Notes under the pieces: generated by a model
Told to the model about the DNA's origin: nothing
The model's database searches: none
What the model saw: the letters and a program-made list of their open reading frames with translations, nothing else
Shown here: positions 54,835 to 64,000 of the stretch, in pieces
Position numbering within the stretch: position 1 is the stretch's first letter
Layout: the number at the start of each line of letters is the position of its first letter
Program-made: the position numbers and the translations under genes
DNA from: Linum tenue
Taxonomy: Eukaryota > Streptophyta > Magnoliopsida > Malpighiales > Linaceae
Assembly: GCA_946122785.1 (NCBI GenBank)
Contig: CAMGYJ010000003.1
Coordinates: 28,847,811 to 28,911,810 of the forward strand
Length of the DNA stretch: 64,000 bases
Direction: 5' to 3'

Positions 54835-57800
54835 TTGTGTTTGCAGAGTTGTCTGGAAGTGAGCACAGAGGATACAAGATGGATCATGGACAGCGGGTGC
54901 TCCCATCACATGACAGGTAACAAAAACCTATTCTCCAGACTTAGTTTAAAGGACTTTGGTAAAGTCTATTTTGGAGACAACAACTCTGCTCAAATCATTG
55001 GAAAAGGTCAAGTAGGTACTGATCCATGCATTAAAAATGTTATGTTAGTTGAAGGTTTGAAGCATAACCTGATGTCTATAAGTCAAATGTGTGGAAAAAC
55101 CTGCAGGGTAGTATTTGAACCTAATTGTTGTTATGTGGAAAACATTCTGAGTAAACAAGTGGTATTTACGGGTAAAAGAAATGGGAAAATCTACACAATT
55201 GATCTAAGTGACAAGAATAGTTTCAATGAAACCTGTTTGATTAGTCTAGATAAAAGTGAACAGGAAGAATGGCATAGAAGACTAGGACATGTTAATGTTA
55301 GTGTGCTGTCTAAGCTAGTTCGTCTCAACTTGGTCAAAGGTCTTCCAAAAATAAATGAGAAACGAGATTTTTTCTGTGATGCTTGTGCCAAGGGTAAACA
55401 AACCAGGACTAGTTTTAAATCAAAAACAGTCATTTCAACCTCTAGGCCTCTGGAGTTACTTCACTTAGATCTATTTGGTCCTACAAATGTAGTCAGCTAT
55501 GGTGGTAAATCGTATGCCTTTGTAGTAGTTGACGACTACTCTAGGTTTACTTGGGTGTTGTTCTTGAGTAGGAAAGATGAAGCTTTTGAACACTTTAAAA
55601 CACTGGTCAAACGAGTTGAAAATGAAAAATTGACTAAGGTCTGCAGTATTCGTAGTGACCATGGTGGAGAGTTTAGTTCTGACTCATTCGAACAATTCTG
55701 CAATGATCTAGGTATATCACATAACTTCTCTGCACCCCGTACCCCACAACAAAATGGGGTCGTAGAAAGGAAAAATAGAACACTTATAGACATTGCAAGA
55801 ACCATGTTAAATGACTATGGTATTCCTAAGTACTTCTGGGCAGAGGCTATCAACACAGCCTGCTACACTGTTAATCGGGCCTTAATCAGAACTGGTGTAA
55901 ACAAAACGCCCTATGAAATCTGGAAGGGGAGAAAACCTAATTTAGGCTACTTTCGTGCCTTTGGCTGTAAGTGTTTTGTGCTGAACACAAAAGATAACCT
56001 AGGAAAGTTTGACTCTAAATCAGATGAGTCTGTCTTTCTAGGATACTCTACCACCAGCAAGGCCTATCGTGTGTTTAATAAACGGACCCTCAAGGTTGAG
56101 GAGTCCGTCAATGTTATATTTGATGAATCTGTCATTGTGAGAACAGATAGCTATGATGATGACGATTTTGGACTTGGAAGGCAGCAGTCCACAATCAAAG
56201 AAGCAGGAAACACTTCAGATCAAATACCAGAGGACATCACTGCAAGTCAGAGGGATACTCAGATGGAATCAGAGGAAAGGATCAAGGAAGTTGATTCAGA
56301 TGCACATCCTCCAGCATATATAGTGAGAAGACATCCTCCTGAGCAAATCATAGGAGGCATAAATCAAGGTATGATTACTCGATCAAGAACCTTATCTTCT
56401 ACTGTCGCATATGTGTCCTTAGTGGAACCTAGGAATGTGCATGAAGCGTTACAAGATGAATTCTGGACTGCTTCTATGTTTGAGGAAATGCATCAATTTG
56501 AACGTGCTAATGTTTGGGAACTGGTCCCTAAACCCGAGAACCGAGTCATAATTGGTACTAAGTGGATTTATAAAAACAAATCTGATGAGGTAGGAACTGT
56601 GGTTAGAAATAAATCCAGACTAGTGGCTCAGGGATACTGCCAGGAAGAAGGAATAGACTATGAAGAGACATTTGCCCCTGTGGCACGCTTAGAAGCTATT
56701 CGATTACTGTGTGCTTTTGCTAGTTCAAAACAATTTAAGCTATACCAAATGGATGTCAAGAGTGCTTTTCTGAATGGGGATTTAAAAGAAGAAGTATTTG
56801 TGTCACAACCACCAGGGTTTGAAGATCATAGGTTTCCTAATCATGTGTATAAATTGAAAAAGGCCCTGTATGGATTAAAACAAGCCCCAAGGGCGTGGTA
56901 TGACAAACTCAGCTCTTTCCTACTAGAAAATGGTTTTAGAAGGGGTATTGTGGACAAAACGTTGTTCATTAAACAACTAAATAATCATATTCTTCTAGTT
57001 CAAGTATATGTGGATGATATAATCTTTGGAGCCACCTGTGAAAGTATGTGCAGAGATTTTGAGTCAAAAATGAAGAATGCGTTTGAAATGAGCTTAATGG
57101 GGGAACTTAATTATTTTCTGGGGCTACAGATTAAACAGACTCCTCATGGAATCTTTATCAGTCAGTCAAAATATCTAATTAACATGCTTAAACGATTTGA
57201 CTTAGGGAATCTTAAATCTGCTCTCACTCCTATGGCTTCTTCCATCAAGATAGATAAAGATGAGTCTGGTACTCCTGTCAGTGATAGACTTTATAGGGGA
57301 ATGATAGGCTCCTTGCTGTATTTAACAGCAAGTCGACCTGACATTATGTTCAGTGTCTGTGTTTGTGCACGATTTCAGAGCTCTCCCAAAGAGAGTCATC
57401 TAACTGCAGTAAAAAGGATCTTTCGATATCTCAGTGGCACCTCAGACTTAGGTCTGTGGTATCCTAGCAACTCTTCCCTAGAATTAATAAGTTACTCTGA
57501 CTCTGACTATGCCGGATGTACTATAGATAGGAAAAGTACATCTGGGACGTGTCATTTCTTAGGGTCTTCATTGGTTTCTTGGTTTAGCAAGAAGCAAAAC
57601 TCTGTTGCATTGTCCACGGCAGAAGCTGAGTATATTGCAGCTGGAAGCTGCTGTACTCAACTTCTATGGATGAAGCACCAACTCCAAGACTATGGTCTAG
57701 TCTTAAACTCTCTCCCTGTTTTGTGCGACAACACCAGTGCGATTAACATGACCAAAAATCCTATCTTGCACTCTCGAACTAAGCACATAGAGATTCGCTA

Positions 57801-57969
57801 TCACTTTATTAGAGAGTTGGTCGAAGAAGGTGTAATTACCCTAGAATTTGTTCCCACCTCAAATCAATGGGCTGACATTTTTACAAAGCCTTTGGGCTCG
57901 GACTTGTTTCTGACAAATCGAAGGGAGTTAGGCATGTTTTCCTGGTCAGAACTCGAGAATCTGAAATGA
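54835..57969 (+). CDS. SIRE-type copia pol polyprotein
   Basis: 1044 codons open in the same frame as gag after one TGA. No ATG starts it, so it depends on readthrough or was once fused. Order: protease [13 protein letters not shown] (about 17-29); GAG-pre-integrase with WHRRLGHVN; integrase core [28 protein letters not shown] and [20 protein letters not shown] (D,D,E present); RT with [40 protein letters not shown] and the intact box [10 protein letters not shown]; RNase H with [32 protein letters not shown] and [15 protein letters not shown], then [14 protein letters not shown]. All catalytic motifs look intact. The enzymes process the polyprotein, copy the RNA and integrate the cDNA. Confidence 0.93.
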   Translation: MCLQSCLEVSTEDTRWIMDSGCSHHMTGNKNLFSRLSLKDFGKVYFGDNNSAQIIGKGQVGTDPCIKNVMLVEGLKHNLMSISQMCGKTCRVVFEPNCCYVENILSKQVVFTGKRNGKIYTIDLSDKNSFNETCLISLDKSEQEEWHRRLGHVNVSVLSKLVRLNLVKGLPKINEKRDFFCDACAKGKQTRTSFKSKTVISTSRPLELLHLDLFGPTNVVSYGGKSYAFVVVDDYSRFTWVLFLSRKDEAFEHFKTLVKRVENEKLTKVCSIRSDHGGEFSSDSFEQFCNDLGISHNFSAPRTPQQNGVVERKNRTLIDIARTMLNDYGIPKYFWAEAINTACYTVNRALIRTGVNKTPYEIWKGRKPNLGYFRAFGCKCFVLNTKDNLGKFDSKSDESVFLGYSTTSKAYRVFNKRTLKVEESVNVIFDESVIVRTDSYDDDDFGLGRQQSTIKEAGNTSDQIPEDITASQRDTQMESEERIKEVDSDAHPPAYIVRRHPPEQIIGGINQGMITRSRTLSSTVAYVSLVEPRNVHEALQDEFWTASMFEEMHQFERANVWELVPKPENRVIIGTKWIYKNKSDEVGTVVRNKSRLVAQGYCQEEGIDYEETFAPVARLEAIRLLCAFASSKQFKLYQMDVKSAFLNGDLKEEVFVSQPPGFEDHRFPNHVYKLKKALYGLKQAPRAWYDKLSSFLLENGFRRGIVDKTLFIKQLNNHILLVQVYVDDIIFGATCESMCRDFESKMKNAFEMSLMGELNYFLGLQIKQTPHGIFISQSKYLINMLKRFDLGNLKSALTPMASSIKIDKDESGTPVSDRLYRGMIGSLLYLTASRPDIMFSVCVCARFQSSPKESHLTAVKRIFRYLSGTSDLGLWYPSNSSLELISYSDSDYAGCTIDRKSTSGTCHFLGSSLVSWFSKKQNSVALSTAEAEYIAAGSCCTQLLWMKHQLQDYGLVLNSLPVLCDNTSAINMTKNPILHSRTKHIEIRYHFIRELVEEGVITLEFVPTSNQWADIFTKPLGSDLFLTNRRELGMFSWSELENLK

Positions 57970-58331
57970 TTCTGTGAAAGCCATTGCCATTCTATTCTCG
58001 ATTTTCTCCTATTCTTGAGCTTCAAGTCTTACCTTACTCTAATCCTTCTTTGAATCAGAACAAATATTCACCTTCTCCTCTTAGTCCCAACCTTCCATAT
58101 TTTCAGATCCTTGCCCTCTTCTCATCTTGATGCTTTATTCCCATATAAGACTATCCATACTTGGACCACTTCTATCCATCGTTCTTTCAAGCAATCCCTG
58201 AGCTTTCGGGTCAAGTCTCCTGTTACCTTAACTCCTTCTGTCAGAGATTCTCACCTCTCCTATAAAGATTGAAGGGGGTGAACCCCCGTGGTAACATCCC
58301 AAAAATCCCTTCCCTTTTTTTTCAAACTCTA

Positions 58332-59435
58332 ATGGCTGCACCAAATCAACATACAACATCCCTAAGGTTGGCTCAAGCTGCCATTTTCAATGGCAAAGGC
58401 TTCGAAGATGCAGCAGCTTATGCTCGCTATCTTTCACAATTTCAGGATCGTCCTCTCCATCCTTCCATTACTCTAGAGCCATCAAAGTTCAACCGGTATG
58501 GGATGGACATCTCTCGCCTGATCAACACCTTAGGCTGGGGGGATATCCTTCCTAACCGAAACTTTGGGTTTCGTCCGGAGGCTGTACGCATGTTTTATGC
58601 GAACATGAAGCCATGTCTCCACATTTCTCCACCTTGTTTCACTACCATAGTGTACAACTATCTGATTACCCTGAATGTGGAGCTGATATCCTTGTTGCTG
58701 GGGATCCCTGTGGCTGGAGCTGAGGTCATGAATGAACTCGACTTTCATTCTGTCGAGTTCAACGAAAGAGATGCTCTGCGACTGTATACTCGTGATACAG
58801 GTCGCTATTATCCCTCAGAGTTTCATTCCGGAAGACTGCCTGATGACCTGAAGGTTCTGCACTTCTATGTAACTCGGTTATTTTTACCTCGATCCTTTGG
58901 ACTTCATACCATTTATCCTTCTGATCTATGGATTCTTGCGAGTGCCAAGGAGAATAGGGTTATTAGCTATCCTCATCTGATGTTCGACCATATGTTGAAC
59001 TATCATGCTGACAACCTTGAAGCCGAGCTTCCATTCGCCCCTCAGATTACTCAGATCCTGTTGGCTTTAGGGATTGACTTAAGGTTCAAGGTAGCTCGGG
59101 TGGACATGCTCAGCTCGCTTCGTGCACAGTTTATCTTGCGCAAAGTTGATGCTTCTGTTGGACGTCGAGCACCTATAGTCAATGCTCCAGGGGGAGACAC
59201 AGCTGCCCATGCGATGCCTGAGGATGGTCTTAGCCTTGCTGAGCTTGATGGAGATGAAGCTGTAAGGGAACCAGAAACTTTTGTCAGAGACAATGGGAAA
59301 CGACCTATGGTTGACCCGTTAGAGGCCATTCAAGCCATGTTCAGGCAAGAGGAGGCAAGCAGCAGCAGGAATATGATGATAGAGGATGAAGATGCTATCT
59401 CTGACTACATGCCTTCACCAAACTTTGATTTCTAA
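58332..59435 (+). CDS. Third ORF of the SIRE-type element (plant transposon protein-like)
   Basis: 367 codons from ATG 58332 (MAAPNQHTTSLRLAQAAIF); the frame is open to 58269 but without an earlier ATG. It lies 362 bp after pol and before the polypurine tract, where SIRE1-type elements carry an envelope-like ORF. The central part (LINTLGWGDILP, RPEAVRMFYANMKPCLHISP, NVELISLLLGIPVAG) resembles the putative plant transposon protein domain that I recall as PF20167, common in plant retroelements and not known to be an envelope. No signal peptide or strong membrane span is evident, which argues against an envelope protein. The C-terminus is acidic (MIEDEDAISDYMPSPNFDF). Function unknown. The frame is intact in a young element, so it may be under selection. 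Confidence 0.7.
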   Translation: MAAPNQHTTSLRLAQAAIFNGKGFEDAAAYARYLSQFQDRPLHPSITLEPSKFNRYGMDISRLINTLGWGDILPNRNFGFRPEAVRMFYANMKPCLHISPPCFTTIVYNYLITLNVELISLLLGIPVAGAEVMNELDFHSVEFNERDALRLYTRDTGRYYPSEFHSGRLPDDLKVLHFYVTRLFLPRSFGLHTIYPSDLWILASAKENRVISYPHLMFDHMLNYHADNLEAELPFAPQITQILLALGIDLRFKVARVDMLSSLRAQFILRKVDASVGRRAPIVNAPGGDTAAHAMPEDGLSLAELDGDEAVREPETFVRDNGKRPMVDPLEAIQAMFRQEEASSSRNMMIEDEDAISDYMPSPNFDF

Positions 59436-59783
59436 GGGGATAATAATTTTAGGGAAAGCACTTCAGTGTGCTTGTTGGGGGATACGCATCTTAGGGGGAG
59501 TCTGATAGAGATAGGTCAGTTTTTTTTTTTTTCTGGTCAATAACAATGTTTTCTAGGGAAGTAAGTGTCTTAGGGGGAGTCTATGTCAAAAACAAATAAT
59601 GAGAGTCGGTTAATGAATGTCAGATTGTCTTATGGTCAATAAAAGTGCTTCACGTTGTTTTGGTACGAATGTGGTATTTGGATTGTGTTTCTAATCATAG
59701 TTTTGTCTGGAACAGTCTGCACGTAACCGTGTGCTAAATGTGTGCAGATGGGGCATAGGCAGCTAATAGGATCATTGACTGAC

Positions 59784-59795
59784 TTAGGGGGAGAA
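59784..59795 (+). promoter_or_regulatory. Polypurine tract of the SIRE-type element
   Basis: ttagggggagaa directly before the 3' LTR. Related agggggagtct stretches also occur at 59492 and 59571, possible secondary tracts. Confidence 0.9.
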
Positions 59796-60755
59796 TGTTG
59801 GAGAAAAAGTCAGTCATGAATCAGAGGATCTCAGAAGAAAGGAAAGAAATCGCAGGACAGCCTTGTGAAGCAAGCAAGAAAGATTTGATGGAAGCAAATC
59901 AAATTCAGAAGACGAGCATTTACAGGAAAGATTTCAAAGGTGGAAAACTTACCATTCGTGTACTGCAACGGCTAGTGTGTGTGAAGTATAAGACGAAGAC
60001 TCAGGAGCAATGTAGAGTCACTTTTCGAGGAGATCAATCCTGCAAGAAGAGCTAAAGAGAGTAGCTAGCAAGGTTGATACGAAAAGAGAGATTGATTCAA
60101 TTTCTGGAGAGATTTTGAATTGGGCAGTGTTTGGGATAAACACAGTAGCTGGATAGCTGAGAGAGTTCTAGATACTAGAGAACTGATCGACCTCCAGGAT
60201 TGGATCGATTAAGTTCATCGGTGTAATCGTGTAAAACCTATCAAGACCAGTGAGTTTAGTGCATCGCCGGAAATCACAGGATAGTGACTTTCCGGCCGTG
60301 GATTAGTCAGAGTTGGGATTACTTTTTCCCAGCTCTGGATACCACGTAAAAATCGACTGTGCATTGTCTCCTTGAGTTCTGTTTTTGTCGATTCGTCCAT
60401 ACTCTGTTTTCTGTTTACATTTGCCTGGATAAGAGTTTGCAACAGGGAGTTGGTCTTCCAGGTGTGCGAGGAAGAAGAAGGACTTGTCCGAAACGCACAG
60501 CTTTGGGGTTAAACGCACAGTGCTTGGGTTGAGGAATTAAAACGGTCAAGTGTATTGGGCTTGACGTTTCAGGCCCGATCGCAAAATATATCCGACCCAG
60601 TTTTAATTCTCTGTTGTTTTAGTTCATTTGCTTTCTTTATCATTTTGTACTGCATTTCACTTGTTCTTGCTTGAAATCGATTTAGGGTTTCAGAGGGAAA
60701 AGAAAGAGGGAACACTCCATCTAGGCCAGGCTTCTCGCGCTCGAAGCTGTCAACA
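59796..60755 (+). repeat. 3' LTR of the SIRE-type element
   Basis: 960 bp, apparently identical to the 5' LTR. The right flank begins ggttcttatt. Confidence 0.93.
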
Positions 60756-60968
60756 GGTTCTTATTCTTTTGATTTCCAGTATTCATGAAGTACTGAACTG
60801 TTATTTTACCATATTTTATTCTATTACTCCATCTATTGCGTTGTACTCTTAAGTTAATTTGACTCTTCGGTGTAATTGCACTCTATTAATCATCACAAAC
60901 ATGGCCCGCCAAAAATATTAACATTCTGTTTTGTTCACTCTGCAAAAGCAAGCATTTATTTCCAAGTC
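60756..60968. other. Short intergenic gap
   Basis: AT-rich sequence between the copia 3' LTR and the poly-A tail of the LINE; no gene. Confidence 0.5.
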
Positions 60969-61024
60969 ATTCTTTTTTTTTTTTTTTTGCATTGCAGGGA
61001 GGCCGAAGCCAAAAGAGGAAGAAA

Positions 61025-62066
61025 TTACAGAGGAGAGGGGGAACGCGTCACAACTCGACGCTCGAAAGAGACTCCCAGCATATCATCTCTGAGAAAGGTA
61101 GCAAGCCCAGGCGGCGGGTTCGCAAGCTCATGCATACCGGGGGGATAGACGAGACTGTGCTTCGAGAGCCAGTCTGCGGCTCTATTCCCTTCCCTGTATG
61201 TGTGAACAATGCTAACCAACCAATCCTGCGAGATTTTTCTACGAATCGAGCTCAAGAGCGAGGCATACGGATGTAAGGGGTCAAGACGATTGTTGATCAT
61301 CTGGATAGCTAGTTGAGAGTCGGATTCAATGATCACTGATCCACACCCAACTTTCCAAGCAAGATCGAGCCCATGCTGAAACGCCCAGAGCTCAGCAAGA
61401 GTCGCCGAGGCCTCTCCAATCTTAGAAACAAAACCTTTAACCCACCCGCCTTGCTCGTCACGGAGAAGGCCCCCCTGCTCCAGCCATACCTGGATTCCCT
61501 GTTGAGGCACCATCGATATTGAGTTTTAGCCACCCCCGACGCGGTGGCTGCCACTGAACCTGCACCGCAGCCCTCTCGGGTCTAGCATTCTGTCCATTAA
61601 AGCTTGTAGTCGGAGCATTCCAAGCTTTATTCCATAGCAAGGCCTTCTGATAGATGGAGTGAGCAAGGGACGGTGGAGTAAGAGCTGCCTGAGCCCCTTG
61701 GAAACACGCCGTGCATCTGTTTTTCCAAAGTAACCAGATGGCCACACTAAAGAATTCGTTCCAAGCCATACCTGAGTCCATGTTGTCATCCTTCAGAATA
61801 TTACTTCGCATCCACTCTTCTTGGCTACTCGAGAAGAAGTTCTGCTGATCGGCAGGCGGGATCCACTTCAACCAAAAGAATCGAGCAGGGTAGCAGTCCC
61901 GTAGAAGATGGCTGATGGTCTCAGGGCAGTTTCCACATCGTTGGCAAGCCGGGGACTCCGCGCATCGCCTAGCATGTCGGAGTTCATTGGTAGCAATCCG
62001 ACTCAAGGCAGTCAACCAGACGAACGGATTCTTTCTGCGACCGGTAGCTTCCAGATTATCTTCCAC
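61025..62066 (-). pseudogene. LINE ORF2 C-terminal part: zf-RVT domain and RNase H, frameshifted
   Basis: The first frame (62066-61458) has LTALSRIATNELRHARRC and CQRCGNCPETISHLLRDC, the zinc-binding reverse-transcriptase domain, then WLKLNIDGASTGNPGMAGAG, the RNase H start with its first aspartate. After a one-base change in the C-run 61470-61475 the second frame (61513-61025) continues LRDEQGGWVKGFVSKIGEAS, LAELWAFQHGLDL (Glu), IIESDSQLAIQMINN (Asp) and TYREGNRAADWLSKH. All RNase H catalytic motifs are therefore present but split. The ORF ends RRVVTRSPSPL at 61025, about 40 bp before the tail. The homopolymer shift could be a sequencing error or recent decay. Confidence 0.87.
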
Positions 62067-64000
62067 ACCTTCTCGTTAGGATCGTTGCGCGGGGGAAGCG
62101 CCAACCGGTAGGCTGTCTTGGTGGTGAAATGCCCAGTTGAGGAGGCTGTCCAGAAGATTGTGTCGTCTTCTTGCGATAGATTGTCAACAAACACTGCTAA
62201 AAGTTTCTGTATAGCTTCCGGTGGCAGCCAAACAGCCAGGCGGTTGATGTCCCACTGCCCCTCCGTCTCCAAGTAGGTTGCCACGGTGTCATCCAACATT
62301 CCTTTCGGTATCGGTTGAACAGCTATCTCGGCTAGAGGAACCTGCATCAACCAAACATCACGCCAAAACTTAGTCGTCTTTCCGTTATGAACATTCCACG
62401 CACAACCCTTCATTAGAAGGTTGGAGGCTTTAGTAAAGCTCCTCCAGGTAAAGGAACTTCCCTTTACAGGACGTAACAGCTCGAGCCCTTCACGTTGCTT
62501 CCCATATTTAGACCTCATGACTTGTGTCCAAAGAGTATCTTTCTCCTGCATCATCCTCCATCCTCCTTTGGCAAGCATGGCAAGATTCATATGCCGGATG
62601 GAACGGAGTCCACCTCCTCCTTGAGCTTTGGGTTCTGTGAGCCTCTCCCAGGCCACCAGATGCATCTTTCCTTTATCATCCTCTTTCCCCCATATAAAAT
62701 CTCTGTTTATCCTGTCAATAGCATTACATACATTCACAGGTAACAGTTCAGTTTGCATAGGGTAAGTGGGTATAGAAAGGGATACTGATTTGGTGGTCGT
62801 CAATCTAGCAGCGAGCGAAAGCCATCTGGCTCTCCACGGGGCGAGTTTTTTCTTGATCTGTAGCAGAAGTCCCTGATACCTAGTCTTGGTAACTCTGCCA
62901 TGGATCGTCTGGGCGCCTAGGTATTTCCCAAGGCTTCTCGCGAGAGGGATGCCAGCTTTGTCACTTAGTCGTTGAGCTCTAGCCTGACGGATATTCGGCG
63001 AAACAAAGATGATGGACTTCGCAAAGTTAACTCGTTGGCCAGAGCTGTCGCAGAACTCATCCAGGCACTGTTTGATGATCTTGATTTGAGAAATCTTAGC
63101 TTCTGCAAAAAGAACTAAGTCATCTGCAAAGAAAAGGTGAGTAAGGGCCGGGCCGTCCTTGGATAAGCGGATGGGGTTCCATAACTTATCCTGAACGGCT
63201 TTATCAATTCTGTGGGAAAGACGTTCCATACAAAGCACAAAAAGATAAGGAGAAAGAGGGTCTCCCTGTCGAACTCCCCGAGTGGGCGTAATAGGCTGCA
63301 GGAGCTTCCCGTCCCAGAGAATGCGCATCCGGTTCTGCTCAACACAGAACATAATGCACCTAATCCAAGAGTTCGGCAGGCCTACTTCAACGAGGGTGTC
63401 CCTCAGGAAGTCCCAACGCAGGCGATCATAAGCCTTCTCCAGGTCTATTTTAACCACGATACCCCCCTTAAGGCCCTTCCTCTTCCTGAGAGAGTGGACC
63501 ACTTCCTGAACCAGCACAATGTTGTCTGACGTCTGCCGTTTTGGGATGAAGCTGGATTGGCGAGGCGACACCAGGGTCCTCATCACCGCCTTGAGTCTGC
63601 TTGTCATGGCCTTCGTAATGGTCTTCAGACTGACGTTATTCAAGGAGATCGGCCGAAGTTGAGTAACTGACTCCGGATTCTCTACCTTAGGGATAAGGAC
63701 CACTGTCGACTCAGAGACTGCAGTAGGCAGAGTTCCATGCTCAAAGAAACCTAGCGCCATATCTGTGAGAGCCTTCCCCACAACTCTCCAGGCCTGTTGA
63801 TAAAAGATCGCCTGGAAACCGTCGGGCCCCGGCGCTTGAAGAGGTTTCATGTCAAAGACCGCCTTGTGGACGTCCATAATCGTGAAAGGGCGGAGAAGCA
63901 TGTACCATTCCTCCTGGCTCAGCTGGGGAAAGGCACCCTTTGGAAGGAGATCAGCATATGGGGAATCATCCTGCGAGTAGAGATCGGCGTAGAACTCAAA
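62012..64000 (-). CDS. LINE ORF2 reverse transcriptase, 5' partial
   Basis: The frame is open from the window edge (EFYADLYSQDDSPYADLLPK upstream of the Met at 63901) to 62012. RT motifs in order: LKAPGPDG-type PLQAPGPDGFQAIFYQ, STVVLIPKVENPESVTQLRP, SRLKAVMRTLVSPRQSSFIP, IDLEKAYDRLRWDFL, PTRGVRQGDPLSPYLFVLCM and the catalytic FFADDLVLFAEA. The thumb and connection follow with RTTTKSVSLS-like sequence and WGKEDDKGKMHLVAWERL. It ends at a frameshift near 62025 (ERIRSSG instead of ERIR-FVWL). This enzyme performs target-primed reverse transcription in L1 elements. The frame is well preserved, so the element is fairly young. Confidence 0.9.
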   Translation of the reverse strand, partial: FEFYADLYSQDDSPYADLLPKGAFPQLSQEEWYMLLRPFTIMDVHKAVFDMKPLQAPGPDGFQAIFYQQAWRVVGKALTDMALGFFEHGTLPTAVSESTVVLIPKVENPESVTQLRPISLNNVSLKTITKAMTSRLKAVMRTLVSPRQSSFIPKRQTSDNIVLVQEVVHSLRKRKGLKGGIVVKIDLEKAYDRLRWDFLRDTLVEVGLPNSWIRCIMFCVEQNRMRILWDGKLLQPITPTRGVRQGDPLSPYLFVLCMERLSHRIDKAVQDKLWNPIRLSKDGPALTHLFFADDLVLFAEAKISQIKIIKQCLDEFCDSSGQRVNFAKSIIFVSPNIRQARAQRLSDKAGIPLARSLGKYLGAQTIHGRVTKTRYQGLLLQIKKKLAPWRARWLSLAARLTTTKSVSLSIPTYPMQTELLPVNVCNAIDRINRDFIWGKEDDKGKMHLVAWERLTEPKAQGGGGLRSIRHMNLAMLAKGGWRMMQEKDTLWTQVMRSKYGKQREGLELLRPVKGSSFTWRSFTKASNLLMKGCAWNVHNGKTTKFWRDVWLMQVPLAEIAVQPIPKGMLDDTVATYLETEGQWDINRLAVWLPPEAIQKLLAVFVDNLSQEDDTIFWTASSTGHFTTKTAYRLALPPRNDPNEKVWKIIWKLPVAERIRSSG

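Larger units (their letters stand above)
52182..60755 (+). mobile_element. Full-length SIRE/Maximus-type Ty1/copia retrotransposon
   Basis: An 8574-bp element with two 960-bp LTRs (52182-53141, 59796-60755) that read identically by eye, a tRNA-Met PBS, gag, pol, a third ORF, and a polypurine tract. The large gag with two zinc knuckles, the pol motifs and the long region after pol point to the SIRE/Maximus lineage. The only visible coding lesion is a TGA between gag and pol. LTR ends TGTTG...CAACA are inverted. A 5-bp target duplication is not evident: tacag on the left, ggttc on the right. Confidence 0.93.
60969..64000 (-). mobile_element. L1-type LINE, 5' part beyond the window
   Basis: On the minus strand the element runs from beyond 64000 through RT, a zinc-binding domain and RNase H to a poly-A tail (T-run 60969-60988 on the plus strand). 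The endonuclease and ORF1 are outside the window. Two single-base frameshifts are visible, one in a C-run. The target duplication cannot be examined because the 5' end is not in view. Confidence 0.9.

Noticed and set aside
58269..58331. N-terminal extension of the SIRE-type third ORF
   Set aside because: The frame is open but has no ATG; the first ATG is at 58332.
58332..59435. Third ORF as a retroviral-type envelope gene
   Set aside because: Position fits, but no signal peptide, membrane span or cleavage motif is visible, and the sequence resembles another plant retroelement domain.

Overview
The window is nuclear DNA of a flowering plant, probably a eudicot. It has spliced genes with GT-AG introns, AT-rich intergenic DNA and dense plant-type transposons: Ty1/copia, Ty3/gypsy, L1 LINEs, PIF/Harbinger, hAT, and Mutator-like elements with 9-10 bp target duplications. 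The species cannot be told from the sequence. Roughly three quarters of the 64 kb is recognisable mobile DNA or its remains, much of it nested.

Two host genes look intact. A neutral ceramidase gene (plus strand, 35670-39753, nine exons, 785 codons) has every splice junction readable, one of them GC-AG. A GASA/snakin cysteine-rich peptide gene (minus strand, 18609-19149, two exons, 91 codons) was found by reading splice sites and the 12-cysteine pattern, because both exons are short. A 1046-bp near-palindromic Mutator-type MITE sits 35 bp before its start codon, and the likely TATA box lies beyond the insertion.

Layout. 1-3.6 kb: three small terminal-inverted-repeat elements and a Pack-MULE carrying a class II small heat-shock protein fragment. 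5.2-11.7 kb: gypsy-type LTR remains, including two LTRs facing each other as a large inverted repeat, one split by a solo LTR with a clean 5-bp duplication. 12.1-18.6 kb: a decayed Tork-type copia element inside an older copia fragment that also holds a LINE scrap. 18.6-20.3 kb: the GASA gene. 20.6-28.9 kb: a large PIF/Harbinger element with transposase and Myb-like genes, its transposase split by a copia-derived element whose two LTRs look identical although its interior is decayed. 29.4-33.7 kb: gypsy fragments, one with a 111-bp tandem repeat. 34.1-35.1 kb: two hAT MITEs. 35.1-39.8 kb: ceramidase. 40.3-50.7 kb: nested Harbinger/hAT, a foldback element with 20-bp repeats, a second Pack-MULE with an ATL-type fragment, a Tourist MITE and a truncated LINE. 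52.2-60.8 kb: a young full-length SIRE/Maximus-type copia element with apparently identical 960-bp LTRs, gag and pol separated by one UGA codon, and a third ORF. 61-64 kb: an L1 LINE on the minus strand running off the window.

The host genes appear functionally unrelated. The theme is transposon nesting, gene-fragment capture (two Pack-MULEs), palindrome formation and non-autonomous elements. All identities and comparisons were made by eye.
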